Positions 13,077 to 25,922 of a stretch of 64,000 nucleotides of DNA are shown here, in pieces; the stretch's first letter is position 1; every line of letters begins with the position of its first letter. The notes below the pieces were generated by a model. It did not search any database and had not been told where the DNA came from. It worked only from the letters and a program-made list of their open reading frames with translations. Source of the stretch: Solea solea (taxonomy: Eukaryota; Chordata; Actinopteri; Pleuronectiformes; Soleidae); contig NC_081149.1 of the NCBI RefSeq assembly GCF_958295425.1, positions 16,622,090 through 16,686,089 of the forward strand. Direction: 5' to 3'. A program made the position numbers and the translations under genes.

Positions 13077-14552
13077 AAATAAAACTGACATATGTAAAAA
13101 TATGCAAATGAAATGCCACAGCCGAGCTCCCCTTTAATACCGTGGGTGTTGTTTGCAGAAGGACTTAAATATTGAGGATGTTCACAACCCAAATGTGAAT
13201 GAGCAGCCAAAGAGCTCACAGCATTACCACCAGTGCACTGAGCACATCCATTAAACCCACCCCCAACCTCGCTCTCTTGAGACAAGGTGTTGTTTATACC
13301 CCAGCTCAATTACTGCCACAGGCTCCTCTCTGCTACAGGTTTTAACCTCTCTCTCCCTCTCTCCCTCTCCCCCCCCTTCACTCCATTCCCCTGTTCTAAC
13401 TCACTTCGGCATTAAAAGCTTCCAGCGCACATCCATTTGTTGTTCAAATAGGCTTCTTGTTTCTCCCAGCACCATTTATGCAAGCGTGATTTGGACACGG
13501 CCCACAACCCTTCAAATCCCTGCGGGCAGTGCAACCCTAATCACACAACTGCATGGTATGCGGCTGGTGCTCGAAAAACACCAGCCACGCCATCGTCACA
13601 CTGCAAATACGTGTGTGCACTGAGCTGTGGTCTGCAGTCGCCAAGTTTCACAGAAACGGTCAAAACCAAACAGTGACGCGAGTAAACAGCACAAGAGGTT
13701 AAATTCTTCACACTTTCACTATTTAGAAGTGATTGAGCGATTTAATTAAGGAGAATTAAAGACCAGAAAAAAAGATTCCACACATGGAGTCAGCAGCAGC
13801 CGTCAGTCGTTAATAAAAATTTAAAATACCCGAGTACAGCCAACACTGAAGAAGAGAGGAGAGCTTAGTGTAGTTTAGAGCTTAAACTTTACCACTTCAC
13901 AGCTTCAGGACTAAAGTTCAGTTTAAAGATTTAAGGAAGGTTCTGTTCAACTCAATCTGCGAATGAAGAGGGAAAATGTACCGAAACAACAATCTTCAGT
14001 TCATCTTCAGTGTGAAACTCCACTGGTGAACTGAAATAACACTTGCCTGATAGTGTTACTCATTGTTCAGTAAAATCAATTAGACAGTCTGTGTTTTGCT
14101 CTCATAACCTGCTGCTCCTGCTGCTCCTGCTGCCTTTTCTTTACATGGAAAAGACGTAAGAAAAAAATAACCAGAGTCCATCTGAGAGACATCTCTCTCC
14201 AGCACCGACACATCCTTCAGACAGCTGCAACCAACCTGATAAATTCACTAAAGCAGTGAGAAATCAGCTTCTTTTAAAAGGCAAATGAATGTGTATGTGC
14301 TTGATCGTACTGCTGAACAGTTTTCAACTGTAGGGCTTAGTTTCATAATCGATTATTCTCTGTTGATCACTGTTTCTCAAACAAAAATAAGCTCTGTATC
14401 CAGAAAATATTCAACAACCGATTAATCGATGATCAAAAGACATGACGATTCATTTAATAATCGATTCATTTAATAATCGATTAATTGAGTAATTGTTTCA
14501 GCCCTAATAAACTGTACGTAAGACTGCTGAATTTCCACGATACATACATATG

Positions 14553-14623
<71 letters not shown>

Positions 14624-17518
14624 TGGACTGTGGAGGCGACGTGTTTATAATAACTATGTCATTATGTGTTTTCCTCCCGCAGGTATCAATCAAGGCAGCT
14701 GTTACAGAATCAACCATTTCCCTGATGACAACGACTACGACACTGACAGCTCTGAGTATCTGCTGCGTGAGTGCTCCCTGCTCGTCCTCTTTGTCTCTTA
14801 CAGTTCACACAGTGCTGATTGAGCCTATCAACTCCACACGACTCGCTCTCTGTGTTCCTCAGTTGTTTTGTTTTTGTGTCGCCCGGTGACTTTCCCACGC
14901 TGAGTGATGAAAATGACCGTATCGAACTAACATCAGTATCGTATCGGACACAAAAAAGTGGTATCGTCTGATCTAGAGCTGCAACTAACGATTATTTTCA
15001 TAATCGATTAATCTGTGGATTATTGAACAATTGGAAATCTTGTTTTAATCATGAAAAAAAGCTTCAAATCAATCAATAATCGATTAATTGTTTCAGTTCT
15101 AGTTCTAGAAATTTGATGTATTCCTTTGTGACTAACTGTGATTAGTTATTAGATTGAAATGGGATTATTCAATCAAAGGACCATTTAAAGCACAGTTCGT
15201 CCAGTGCGTCTGCCTAATGAGCATGAAACAACAAACCTGTCCCATTCCAAAGGCCAAATAAAGGAGGGCTTAACGAAAGACTGCACCGCTGAATGATCTT
15301 GTCCATCCTTGGAAACTTGTAAAATGGCACAGTGATTCATTTCATTTCAGCCGATAGTCAGTGAGAGCTCTTGTTACAGCCCACAGCTGATTAGCAAAGC
15401 TTTGTCACGACAAGGCCCCAAAGCATAAATGATAATGGATGGAGAGGAGGTGGAGCTGAATAGGTGAGGGCTCAGCAGGGTAATGAAAATTCTAATTATA
15501 AAAGACTCTCATCTTTCTTTTAAAATCCACACGCCCACTGCCCATTGTTTGTTGACTTATTGTTGTATTTTGGAAATACCGTATTGATGAATCTGTTGTT
15601 TGACGGATTGATATATTAACTCAACGAGTTTGTTGTTCTCCAATCAAATGTGTTTATGATTTTTGTTCAAACCATTCACTGCGGCTGGATTTTGTTACCA
15701 AGGTCTTTCCCTCTCTCTCTCTCCAGGAATAGTCCGTGCGTCCAGTGTGTTCCCCATTCTCAGCACCATCCTGCTGATGCTGGGAGGACTCTGTGTGGGA
15801 GTGGGACGACTCTACAACAAGACAAACAACGTCCTCCTCAGCGCTGGCATCCTTTTCGTAGCTGCAGGTGAGCCGGATGATTAGACACAGCGTGAGCCGT
15901 GCTCCCAGCGAGGAGCTATCAACTGAGGGCCGGGGCTTTGCTAACGGACAAAGGCAGCTTGATATGGCACCTGGGGTCACATCATCAGTGGTACAATCTC
16001 CAGGACAAAGCTCAGCACCCACTGAAGAGGGTCAGGGTTTGGCTGTCACTCATTGGTCCATGATAGTGTTAGTATAGGGGTTTCAACGTGGTGACTGATC
16101 ACGATTGATCGATTATGGATTTGAGTATTGGGGCTAGGCATGATGAAAAGAAATGAGTGGAGGGAGATATGGGCCACACGGTTGGTGTTGTGGTTACAGC
16201 GCTGTTGCCTTTGTTGGTTTGGGACCCAGCTGGAACAATGTTCTATTCATCTGGGAGTGGGTTTTCTCAAGGTTCTCCCGCTTCCTCCCACAGTCCAAAA
16301 ACATGCAGAGGTTCATTGAACACTCTAAACTAACCGTGAATGGTAGAGTGAAGGGTTGTTTGTCTCCATGTGGCCCAGCAATGGACTAGCGACCTGTCCA
16401 GGGTGTACCGTACCTCGCCTATGTCAGCTGGGATTGGCACCAGCGACCCCCATGACCCTCATGTGGAGAATAAAGCAGATGAATGGATGGATGGACACAT
16501 TCAAAGACATTAATGGTCTAACGAAGCTAACGAAAAGTTATCAAACCATTTTCTTTTTAGTAAGGTAACACAGTCAGTAGATCTGATCTGCTCTGGGATT
16601 TGAACAAGCCCGATTCCCTTCCACTTGGCCATGGGCTGTCACTCACTCCTCTAACTGGATTTGATGAACTAGTGAAGTTGACTTTATTCTATTGGCAACG
16701 GTAGCTCAGTGGCTTAAAGGTTGTGGGTTTGATTCCCGGCTCCACTAGTTTACACGCCGATGTGTCCTAGGGCAAGACACTTAACCCCACGTTGCTCCTG
16801 AAGGTTGTGCTGGCAACATGTGAATGGGTATGAGTGATAGAAAAATAGATTGTATTTCAATTTCAGTATTATGAAAATAAAACTTTTTTTTTATAATGAT
16901 TGGCCTTAAAACTCTTGCAGTTTTGCTCCATTATCCCTCCAACCCTTTATTCTTTTTTAACTTCATTATTTTCTGTGTCTTTTTCCATCAGGTCTGAGCA
17001 ACATAATTGGCATCATCGTCTACATCTCCAGCAATGCAGGAGACCCCAACGAAAAACGCGACGATGACAGAAAGTACACCTACTCCTACGGCTGGTCTTT
17101 CTACTTTGGCGCCCTCTCCTTCATTGTGGCCGAGGCTGTGGCCGTCCTCGCCATCAACATCTACATCGAGAGGAACAAAGAGGTCCGCTGGAAGGCGAGG
17201 CGGGAATTTATTCGATCGCTCTCATCCTCGTCCCCTTACTCAAGGATACCAAGCTTCCGCTACCGGCGGAGGACATCGCGCGCCAGCTCTCATTCGACGG
17301 AGGCATCCCGGGAGCATTCTCCAGTGGTCGGTCTGAAAGGGGCGCAATCCTCCAGCGGTGCCCTGGATGAGTTGTCCATGTACGCCCTGGCAAGGGACAG
17401 TGTAACAGAGAACACGTACAGCCCTGAGCATGAGGCGGCCGCTGAGTTTCTCCAGGTCCATAACTGTTTTCCCAACGATTTAAAGGATGGGGTGAATCGC
17501 AGGACCACACCCGTGTGA
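5268..17518 (+). CDS. cacng4: Voltage-dependent calcium channel gamma-4 subunit (TARP gamma-4)
   Basis: Four coding exons: 5268-5490, 14683-14766, 15727-15867 and 16992-17518, joined in consistent phase (each junction splits after base 1 of a codon), 975 nt, 324 residues. The human protein is about 327. All introns are GT-AG. The product has the claudin/PMP22-like four-pass fold: TM1 about 11-29, extracellular loop with N-glycosylation sequons at N42 and N45 and the GLW motif at 66-68 followed by C71/C72, TM2 about 108-129, TM3 about 138-161, TM4 about 184-208. The cytoplasmic tail carries an Arg/Ser-rich stretch near the SFRYRRR motif and ends in RRTTPV, a class I PDZ ligand. Family members escort AMPA receptors to synapses and slow their gating, binding PSD-95 proteins through the tail. 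The long first intron (9.2 kb) is usual for the family. Whether it is the a or b teleost paralogue cannot be told here. cacng2, 3 and 8 are relatives, but the synteny with cacng1 and the sequence favour gamma-4. Confidence 0.95.
9169..9675. mobile_element. Palindromic MITE-like element split by a SINE
   Basis: Outer ends are inverted (GGTTTCTC at 9169-9176, GAGAAACC at 9668-9675). The arms share complementary internal blocks, for example CTCCAACACA on the left and TGTGTTGGAG on the right. The element resembles a self-complementary repeat common in fish genomes. It is interrupted by the SINE at 9207-9557. Confidence 0.65.
9207..9557 (-). mobile_element. tRNA-headed SINE inserted in a MITE
   Basis: Read on the minus strand it begins with a tRNA-like head: A-box-like TAGTGGTTAGCAC and B-box-like GGGTTCGAGCCC. 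A body common to fish SINEs follows (GTTTGCATGTTCTCCCCGTG), then a tail that ends near GATAAAGCGG. The 10-bp target site duplication CTCCAACACA is exact at 9197-9206 and 9558-9567. Confidence 0.82.
12630..12818. repeat. CCCTAA-rich dispersed repeat with CA tail
   Basis: Degenerate CTAACCC/CCTAAACC units, then GGGGCCCAGACAAAATGTCC and a CA tract. Related sequence is seen at 30300-30490 and, on the opposite strand, at 52370-52670, so it is a dispersed repeat and not a telomere remnant. Confidence 0.6.
13037..13072. repeat. (AC)n microsatellite
   Basis: Uninterrupted 36-bp AC tract in cacng4 intron 1. Confidence 0.95.
14330..14507 (-). repeat. ATCGATTA-rich dispersed fish repeat, copy 1
   Basis: Reads on the minus strand from GGGCTGAAACAATTACTC through several TAATCGATTA palindromes. 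Further copies are at 14975-15107, 40791-40990, 48420-48510 and 63518-63580. Confidence 0.65.
14553..14621. repeat. (AT)n microsatellite next to cacng4 exon 2
   Basis: About 69 bp of AT repeat with one G interruption near 14570. It ends about 60 nt upstream of the exon 2 acceptor (14681-14682), close to where a branch point would lie. Confidence 0.95.
14683..14766 (+). CDS. cacng4: cacng4 coding exon 2
   Basis: 84 nt, the standard size of this exon in the TARP family. It encodes the rest of the first extracellular loop (from GSCYRINHF to SSEYLL). Acceptor CCCGCAG, donor GTGAGT. Confidence 0.95.
14975..15107 (+). repeat. ATCGATTA-rich dispersed fish repeat, copy 2
   Basis: In cacng4 intron 2. 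It begins GAGCTGCAACTAACGATT and ends TAATTGTTTCAG. Just before it (14915-14970) lies a degenerate GTATCG-rich fragment of another old repeat. Confidence 0.65.
15727..15867 (+). CDS. cacng4: cacng4 coding exon 3
   Basis: 141 nt encoding TM2 and the first part of TM3 (from [13 protein letters not shown] to LFVAAG). The acceptor follows a CT-rich tract (CTCTCTCTCCAG). Donor GTGAGC. Confidence 0.95.
16171..16494 (+). mobile_element. Degraded tRNA-headed SINE in cacng4 intron 3
   Basis: Same family as the copy at 9207-9557 but in the opposite orientation. It runs from GGGCCACACGG through CTCCCACAGTCCAAAAACAT to an L2-like tail (GGATTGGCACCAGC) and GATG repeats. The A- and B-box regions are eroded. 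Confidence 0.75.
16694..16860 (+). mobile_element. Second tRNA-derived SINE family member
   Basis: Has a GGTAGCTCAGTGG A-box region and a GGGTTTGATTCCCGG B-box region, followed by GGGCAAGACACTTAACCCCA. It differs from the other SINE family in the window. It is a SINE head and not a tRNA gene, because no acceptor-stem pairing follows. Confidence 0.75.
16992..17518 (+). CDS. cacng4: cacng4 coding exon 4 (terminal)
   Basis: Encodes the rest of TM3, TM4 and the whole cytoplasmic tail, ending RRTTPV and TGA at 17516-17518. Tail features are a basic FRYRRR cluster with many serines and the conserved blocks [11 protein letters not shown] and EFLQVHNCF. Confidence 0.95.
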
Positions 17519-19690
17519 GATGCACATCCTAGGCTTTGAGGATCAGCTAGAGGAGGAGAAACAGGAAATGATGTAAAAGTCAGTGGGCTGACCTGCTGGA
17601 GCCTGAGCGCTCATGATCGCCTGCCATCTTAGAGGCACGGATTTCAGACTGTCCCTCAGGGAACAGACCAGAGGGAGACGAGGGGACGGTCGGCTGAAGA
17701 GAGGATGAGCGAACAGATTATTTACCTGCTTTTAAACAGCATCGAAGCAGAATAGAGTTGCCATTGTGTGTGCTGTTGTCAACGCAAATGCGTGTTATCT
17801 TTCAACGTGTTTAGGTGATCAGTGTGTGGATCACATCCCTTTGTCTATGTAACAGTTTGTGCAGTAGTCGCTACACATCAGCAGTATATTCTACCTGTTA
17901 TTTATTATTCAACAAGGTGCTAAATGGAATCTCCTCTGCAACTTGAACGTGTTCCTCATGTGTGTGTAGACCTCTCTCTGAAGTCTCTCGTGTCCTCGTA
18001 TCCACTTTTGGTTCGGTTGGTCAAGGGATTTCTCAGCTCTATACTTTAGGATAATGTATGGCCTTTTAAATGAAGACAAATTATAAATCTGTTTTCACGT
18101 CCTGCAAACATGGAAGGGTTCACTCTCTCACATCCTCTTCCTTAATCTTATTCTTTTCTGACATTTGTCGGCGGAACAATCTGTTCGTTTTTGTCAGTGG
18201 AACCCCCCCTCTGTTCTATGGGCCCTCTTTATTCACTTTCATATCTGTCTGCCATCCTTCCGTCACAGCCCCCTTGATGGATGTGACACTGTCTATGTGC
18301 CCGTCAACCGCAGAAGAGTGGCTGAAAAGAAACCCCCAGAACTGGGACACAATGACACAGGTCAGGACTTCCTTTTGCTCTGAATGGAGCCATGGCTTCC
18401 AGAGTGTTAAATGGATAAAGATCAGAGTCGGAGAATGTCTGTCTGTCTGTCTGTCTGTCTGTCTGCCTGTCTGTGTGTCGCACTGCTGCCGAGTCCATCT
18501 CACTTGTCTTTCCCTTTGAGCAACCAGTCTCCATCTGCGTCCCTGGAGGATTTGACCCCTCATAATAACATAACGAGTCCGTCTCTTGTCACCTTACATG
18601 TCCATCTCGGCTCTTTCTTTGAGTTCTCTCAGGAAATGCTGTGTTGTTGTTGTTGTTGTTGTGACACTTATGAGGCCTGCTCCTTGCATCGCGGCAGTAA
18701 TGGAAAACAGACCAGTGATATAGACGAACCTAGAGAAAATGAACCTGAGATGTGTGTTGTTTTTTTTTTGCCATTTCCCTATTTAGAAAATACTGTGAAT
18801 GTTTGTTTGAGCTTGTTCCAAGAACCAGCTGGTCGGATGTTTCCCCCCCCCCGCAGTCTTAGGGCTCATCAGTTGGTTCTGGTTCGGCAGACAAGCTCAC
18901 TCATCCACATAATACATATTTGATTGTATTTACTGTGCGTTTAGCATTGGCAGTCGTACATCTTACACTTTTATATTCCATCGTGGGAAAAGTTCACGTC
19001 TGTTTGAAAAGTTGTAAATACAAGTTGAAAAGAAGAAAAACACCGAATGTGCAAAAAATAAACATGATCAGAGGCTTCAGCGCTTTATTGTACTGTCACA
19101 CAATTGAATTTAAACCATTTTATGATCAGTAACGTTCTCAAACCATTGGATTTTCTTTTTTGTAAAGGTAACACAGTCCGTACATTTAGTAGAAGAAGCT
19201 ATATTTTCTATCCATGTGCACTGTACTTTACTGTATGTGCTTATATCAATTAATGGCTTACTATTGTTGTGAAATAGTTTTTGAGGAAAGCATTTGAGCT
19301 AACATATTCCAAGGGACAGGTGCTAATTGGACTACTTGTATAATTTTAAAATGACACAGAGAAAGATAGTGAAGTATGTGTTGTGTTGTATTAAACTCGA
19401 AATTCATTGTTGTTGAAAAAAAAAAAAAAAAATGTTCCAAGCACAAAGTTACTGATCTCACGTCACACTTAAATTTATTTATTTATTGATTTATTTTAAA
19501 CTGATTGATAGAAGGGTGCCTTTGTTTGTAATAATATGTATGTTGTGCTGTTAATGCTCCACTCCAGCATTATGTTTTTTGGTCTTTTTTTGTTTTTCCA
19601 AATCTGAAAATTTGCCAAAATTGTTTTTGTCATTTATTACAACACAGAACTGTGTAAAGACAAATAAAAATAATTCAGGGTTATAATGTC
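17519..19690 (+). terminator. cacng4: cacng4 3' UTR with two candidate poly(A) signals
   Basis: No further coding sequence. AATAAA occurs at 19057-19062 and 19663-19668; the latter is followed by T-rich and GT-containing sequence from about 19695, so it is a plausible distal cleavage site. A (GTCT)n tract lies at 18437-18472. Confidence 0.5.
18437..18472. repeat. (GTCT)n microsatellite
   Basis: Tetranucleotide tract in the presumed cacng4 3' UTR. The same motif recurs at 31462-31505 in cacng1. Confidence 0.9.
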
Positions 19691-19699
19691 ATGCTTTAG

Positions 19700-22600
19700 T
19701 TTGGATTTTTTTTCTTGTAACAGTTTGAATGTAAAATAACATAAAATAATGTAATAACCCATTATAATCCAGTCATGGCCAGATCATGTTAAGTGCAGGT
19801 CTGAATGAGTCCTGTATGTGTCCTCAGATCTGATGACAGAAACCACATTTGGACGTGGTTTGAGGACACATTATGTCTCACACCATTATAACACTACATC
19901 AGCGCTCATAAATTCATTTATTTGCAGCCACTGTCACAATATTTACCCTCTGTGTCATTATGATTTTGTTTTTTAGTTAAAACTCCTTTTTCTGTTTTTC
20001 TTTCTTTCTCTCTCTCACACACATACTGTACTAACACCCTGTCAGCAGACACATCTGTACAATCACACTCATTAAAAATTTGTTCTTGCAAACATATATT
20101 CATTTGCTGAAGCAGATGGGAATGCTTAACAGCAAAAACATCTGATTAAGATTCATGGGAATAAACAACGGAAGTGTACACATGCTTCATATCCAGGCTT
20201 GTTTTGCACTGAAGTCCAGTGATTGCCGCTCTTCAGATTTCCACGGCTGACCTTCTCCGAATGCCTCGTCACTTGAGCTGCATACGACTAAATCTCGTGT
20301 CATTTCCGTATGAGCTATGAGCTGCTGCAGCCTCACCGTCTCTGCAGTGTTGCCCCGAAGATATAAGTCATGCTAATGACAACGCTCTGAGATCAAAATG
20401 TGAAAAGAAAAAAAAGAGAGCTCAAAAAAGCCCTCAAAAAACACATTTCAAATCTCAACAGTCACCCTGCTGCTTCAATCAGTGGGCAAAAGGCAAACCT
20501 TTCTTTTCTCAGTGTATGTGAATCGTAGGAATTTCACATTGGAGCAAAGAAGAGATGGTGGGCTGAGGAATAAAAAAAAATACAAGTTCTTTTTTAGATT
20601 ATAGCGAAGGGAAATGACTATTTTCCATTTGTTCTGCGTCTCTGTAATGTATATGACCATGTAAACAGTTGTGAATGGGGGAAAAAAACATTGATCTTAA
20701 TAGCAGTTTCTATTTTCATAGTTTAAAATCACTGCATCTACGGCAGCTTCCTCTGCTGGTACCTGGAGGAATTTCAGAAAATCCTATTCTATTGTATCTA
20801 CCAAAATATAAAAGGAATTTTGACTATAAAATGTAGAAAATGAAACAAATACCAAAAAACAACCATTAAGATCAGTCAACTTCTCTTGCTCCATCTCAAT
20901 CTAATTCCACCATTGCAGTGTATAATGTGAGGAGCTCAGTATTTTCTCAGGTGGTACTTAGTATAAAAAAAGCTTGAGAACCACTGATCTAATTCACAAG
21001 CAATCAAACGGTTATGCGCCCCACATCAAATAAATAGATGGATCTATATTATTACCCTGTCTGATAAGTATAATTACGCTGGTGAGATTTCACTGGAGGA
21101 ATCAGAGCCTGTTTATCTAGCGTGGGGAAATTATCTTTGTATTGTCGTCCCCGATGTCGCGGTAAAAAACAGCTAAACCAGCGCCTCGTAATTTCCACCT
21201 AATTTCATTTTTCGTCAACGCGTCCTCATTAAGACGCAATTGACCGTGTCCCACGTCACCCAACGACGTGTAGATGGATGGCCAAATGTTTTGTGGGCAG
21301 AAGAGTGAGGTGCCAGCAGAGGCTAAAGCGTACGGTAACCGACGCCATTGTTTTAGAATGTGACCCTCATTGAAATGGCCTCAGGGCATGGGTAGTCTAA
21401 TTGAACTTGAGTGATGTTGCAAATGAACACAGGCTGTGCAATCTTTGCAGCTATGGGTAAAATTAGCAAACCAATTAAGGTTGTTTCCCCCGCCCCCCAA
21501 CCCCCCCGAAATAAAATAAAACTAACAGGAAAGCTGTCACCTGTAATTGAAGCTAATCACTTTCAGATTTCAGCAGAAGTAATTTCATGTGTTCCTGTCA
21601 TAGCGTCAGTCATAGTTGCCGGAAGCTTGCCAGTTCTATTTATCATCCCGCTGATAATAATCCAGTGGAGCTTGTGTCTTCTCGGCTCCATGCGTTCTCA
21701 CCTTCACTGTTTGTTGACACGAGACGATCCCACAGTGTACTGTGGATGACACGGTCGTCCGCACTGCAGGGCTGTTGCTTGGAGACTACGTAGCTGGGAG
21801 ACACTCGGTCTTTTCCACAGTCTCCAGGGAACCGTGATCAAATGAAACAGGTCACGGGGTCACCCACTAAGACGGGCCTGTGTTATTACACACTTAAGAG
21901 ACAAGCGGTCGCTCTCACAGCCACGGCGAGGGATTCATCCTGTGGGAGAGAAAGCAGTTGTGCTGCAAATGCATTCGGGGGGAACGTGATAATGAACACA
22001 ACTGTATCTCATCTCTTCTCCATCCCCCACCAAGGGATTTTTTCTTTTTTTTTCTAAACTGAGTGAGATGATGTGTCCTTTATGATCAATTTCCTGGTTC
22101 CTTTTTCTGATGGAGTGGGAAGAAAGCGCTTTCATTTAGTGCAAAGTGTGTATGCTTCAGTATGTTTGTTTCTGTCTGTCCACTTCTCCTTTTTCACACA
22201 CATATCAACAGTTATTTCTGTCTGAAGTGAACTTGTGACGCCCTATTTTGTTGTTTCTCGGTTTCACAAATGTACACAAACAGTGAAAAAAAGGATCACG
22301 TCTTACATTCTCTTGAAATGCAACGCTTTTGCTTCTTCGCCCTTTCAATGTTGTTGAACAGCCTGAGCTGTGTGAGCCTTGTCAGCGCTGAAAATGGGCC
22401 AGAGTCCTGTCTAAAGTGGGGCACAGTGGTTTATAAAAAGTATGTCCATTTAACTCAAGTATTTCATAGGGAAAAGGCTGATTATGCCTCTGAGGTGTAG
22501 CAGGGTTTTTGTTTTTTTTTACCGTGATTCTTTCACTCGAACCACCGAAAGCATCTGAGCTTTGATTACAATTTTATCTTGCAAATTATCTTAACAGAGC

Positions 22601-23270
22601 AATAGAAATAAAAGCTTATAGCAGTAAACAGCATGCATTATATGACAGCCACTTGTAGGATTTAAAGAGTCGGCGGCAAAGCGATTTCTAAATGCTCCTG
22701 TAAGATAATATACAATGTTTTATATTCAAGAGCGTTCACAAAAGTACAAAACTATAAAAATCCCCCTTTGTTTTCTGCCTTGTCAAAATCTATAAATCAA
22801 CCAAATCTCCAATTTCAGAGTTCCTATGTCAACACCTTCTTTTCCAGATACGGATCAGCTGCTGTTCTCACTTGTGACCCTTGTCTCAGACGCTGACTGC
22901 TGATTGGCTGAGTATGTAGATCAGCTCTTTCAGATGACAGCTAATAAAGGAAATCTCGCCCCGGGAGTTCACTGGCACGCTGAGCCTGAGACAACTGAGC
23001 TGGAAATGGATCAGACTCAATAGTAATTGGAAAAAATAAATAATAATGTGACAGAGAATGTTCTAGACACATGGCAACATCAGGATTTTTGGAATGGCAC
23101 TGAAACACTCAACATGCTGGGTGTTTTTAAACATCCATTTAAACCGTGCAGTCCAGAACGACAACGCTCACAACCAATAAACTGTGAAAACTGAAAATAA
23201 GGCGCCCGATCGTGACTCAACACCTCACCAAATGGCCGAGTAATGGTCGTAATAGGTGTAAGCACTACCT
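19700..23270. other. Intergenic region between cacng4 and cacng1
   Basis: No gene recognised. It contains an old dispersed-repeat fragment around 20935-20995 (ending GAGAACCACTGATCTAAT) and ordinary AT-rich sequence. Regulatory elements are possible but cannot be picked out without comparison. Confidence 0.5.
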
Positions 23271-23574
23271 GCTACATCTTCATGTCGAAGCTGAGTGTCC
23301 TAAGCTTGTAAAAGGCAACAAGGGAGGGAGAGGAAGAGAAGAGAGAGGCAGAAACTAGGGCAATGTTATCTGGCCCCTTTTTACCAACCACCACAGACAA
23401 GGCAGAGAAATAGAAGAAAAGAGCCGCGGACAGAACAAGACAGAACGAGGGAAGCTGCAGACGAGATAAGGGAACCTCTGGAGTCAACATCTGGCGACAA
23501 GGACCTGAAAAAACACCGGACAGAGGCAACGCTGAGCAGCTTTACTATCACGCTCAAGCACAACGGGCATCAAC
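23271..23574 (+). promoter_or_regulatory. cacng1: cacng1 proximal upstream region and 5' UTR
   Basis: Purine-rich sequence directly before the ATG, presumably the 5' UTR. No TATA box is clear and the start site is not determined. Confidence 0.35.
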
Positions 23575-23815
23575 ATGTTTGAGGAGCAGGCGACCAAGGT
23601 CAAGATCATGTCGGTGGTGATTGTGGTGGGCATGTCCTCGATGCTGGTGGCTGTGGTCACCGACCACTGGGCCGTGCTGAGTCCACGCGTGGAGAAGCTC
23701 AACGCCACCTGCGAGGCGGCTCACTTCGGCCTGTGGAGGCTCTGTAAAAAGACCATCTTCATTGTGGAGGAGGATCCTCAGGGCAAAGGTTGCGGCCCCA
23801 TCAGCTTACCAGGAG
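23575..23815 (+). CDS. cacng1: cacng1 coding exon 1
   Basis: Encodes residues 1-80 plus one base: TM1 and the GLW-containing part of loop 1, ending GPISLPG. Donor GTATGA, weaker than the others. The ATG is the first in frame and precedes TM1 by about ten residues. Confidence 0.95.
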
Positions 23816-24868
23816 GTATGACGCTGGGTGATATGTTTGAGCTAAAAACGAGTGATCAAATGCGAAGCGTGTTGTGGAGCCACTGAGTGACTTCTCCACT
23901 GGCTTGAAATAACTTGAGATGAATCACAGTGAGGGGTTTTTCTTCTTCTTTTTATACAATGGGGGGTGGGGGGGATTACTTAAGAGAGCTATTTATGCTG
24001 CAGGTGTGTTGAGGTGAAGGTCAAAGCAGAAACAGACTTCACAGGTGAATATGGGGGGACTGTCTGCTGTCATCCATCCACTCACTCATGCCACCCTCGA
24101 AGCGAACAGCAATGTAAGTCCTGAGACACCAACAGTCTGTGTCAGTAGGTGTGTTTTTATTCACATTTTTGATTTGCATATATACTATATATATAAAAAA
24201 TAGTGAATGAAAACAGAGGAAAACAAAAACTCAGAATATTGCATTAATGTTTTTATGCTTCAAGGAAAGTGGAAAAGTTGACTTTTGATTAAAAAAAAAG
24301 AAGATAAGCATGAATATGTGTAATGTAAACAGATTCAGCAAATAAAGGATGCCGTTAAGCAGCTACCACAATCCACTGCACTGGAGAAATGATAAAAAAA
24401 AAATGGTGGATTAGATCTAATAAGGAAACCACGACATTTCTAAATAATAATGTTTACGAAACAGCAACGAAAGAACGCTGTTCATCAACTGCTCCTGTTT
24501 ATTTATCACTGATGGCATAACCTGCAACCAGGCACCAACAGGACAACCTCACTCATATGTACTGTGTTTATTTTCTTGTATTTATTTTTCTCTAAAACAT
24601 TAGAAATCAAGTGAAAAGTTGGCTAATACCTTAAAAAAATTTTGTTGTTGCAACCAGCAGAGTCCGCCCCTTGTGGCCTACTGCGACCTCTGTCCTAATT
24701 TTTAAGCTTCACTTTTCAAATCAGAAGACCAGGTCCATTTTATAGACACAGTCTATGGTCGGGTTAGCTGTGGGTTACAATTTGTGATACTTTGTAATGG
24801 AAATCAGGTTAGTGTCTGTGCTTAAAGGCAGTTTCGATCAACCTTTCCTTCCACTCGAACTCTCTGAG

Positions 24869-24904
<36 letters not shown>

Positions 24905-25538
24905 CCTCCAGTTCCTCACTGAACCATCATTAGTTTCAAGAAAGGAGGTCTCCAAGCAGACTGCCAATTAAGCACCCTCAAACAGCCAAAGTCAAGAGCG
25001 TAATGGAAGAGTCTCGCTGGTACACTTCACATTTAATACGACAACAACATATCCGACATAGCTGATGAACTCTGTGTGTGTGTAAGACGACGATCGAGCA
25101 AAGTCCTCAGTTTCTTCCGTTTCAGGACAGAGAGCTGTGATCCCAGTATGTTGTGATAGCACTGATAAACTCTCGCTTGCACAGTGTTACAGTAACGTGC
25201 CCCAAACTCACAGATAATTACAAGCCATAATAGACAACTTGGTGTCAGAAGTTGGGTGTCTAAAGTCTACAGAACAGTCTTGCGACTTCAATTACAAGTT
25301 CTCCTTGAAGAGAGTAAAGAGTGTTTCGCTGGCCACCGGCTGTGTGTGCATGCCTGGTAGCCTGAAAGAGAGATTTCACTGTGACTCAATGACTTGGCCT
25401 CGGGCTCCAGCGTCTCAGGATCACTAGCAGCCTTTATGAAGTGTGGCTTCGCACTCCAGCTCATGAGTTAGAGTACACCAGGGAGACTCAGGGAGGGGTG
25501 AAGGGAATTGATGGAGGAAAGCTGCAATGTGCAGTGAG

Positions 25539-25572
<34 letters not shown>

Positions 25573-25877
25573 CAGGGATATCTCCATCGATGGAGAGGGG
25601 GAGCATTTTCACAAGACACCCTGAAGATGGGTGGAAACAGTGCTAAGCTTTATGCATTGCATGTTGAGAGACCAGAAAAACACAGAAAATATAGCGAATG
25701 GTGAAGGGCTCTAGCTACTTTTAGACTTGTGATGCTCTTGAAAATGTGGCCAAACCCCCTGTGGTGTTTGTGAAGTCAACAGTTGACAGACTTTATTTTA
25801 TGGGTACATTTTGACTCGCACAGAAGGGCAGTGTCAGGGGGTAGGTGTGGCAACTCATCTTCCTGGCATGCAGGTAG

Positions 25878-25922
<45 letters not shown>

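Larger units (their letters stand above)
5491..14682 (+). other. cacng4: cacng4 intron 1
   Basis: A 9.2-kb intron with no exon-like sequence recognised. It holds CA/GT tracts (about 7351-7371, 7470-7490, 7908-7931, 10569-10588, 11240-11264, 13037-13072), a nested SINE-in-MITE (9169-9675), a CCCTAA-rich dispersed repeat (12630-12818), an ATCGATTA-rich repeat (14330-14507) and a long AT tract (14553-14621) only about 60 nt before the acceptor of exon 2. Confidence 0.8.
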
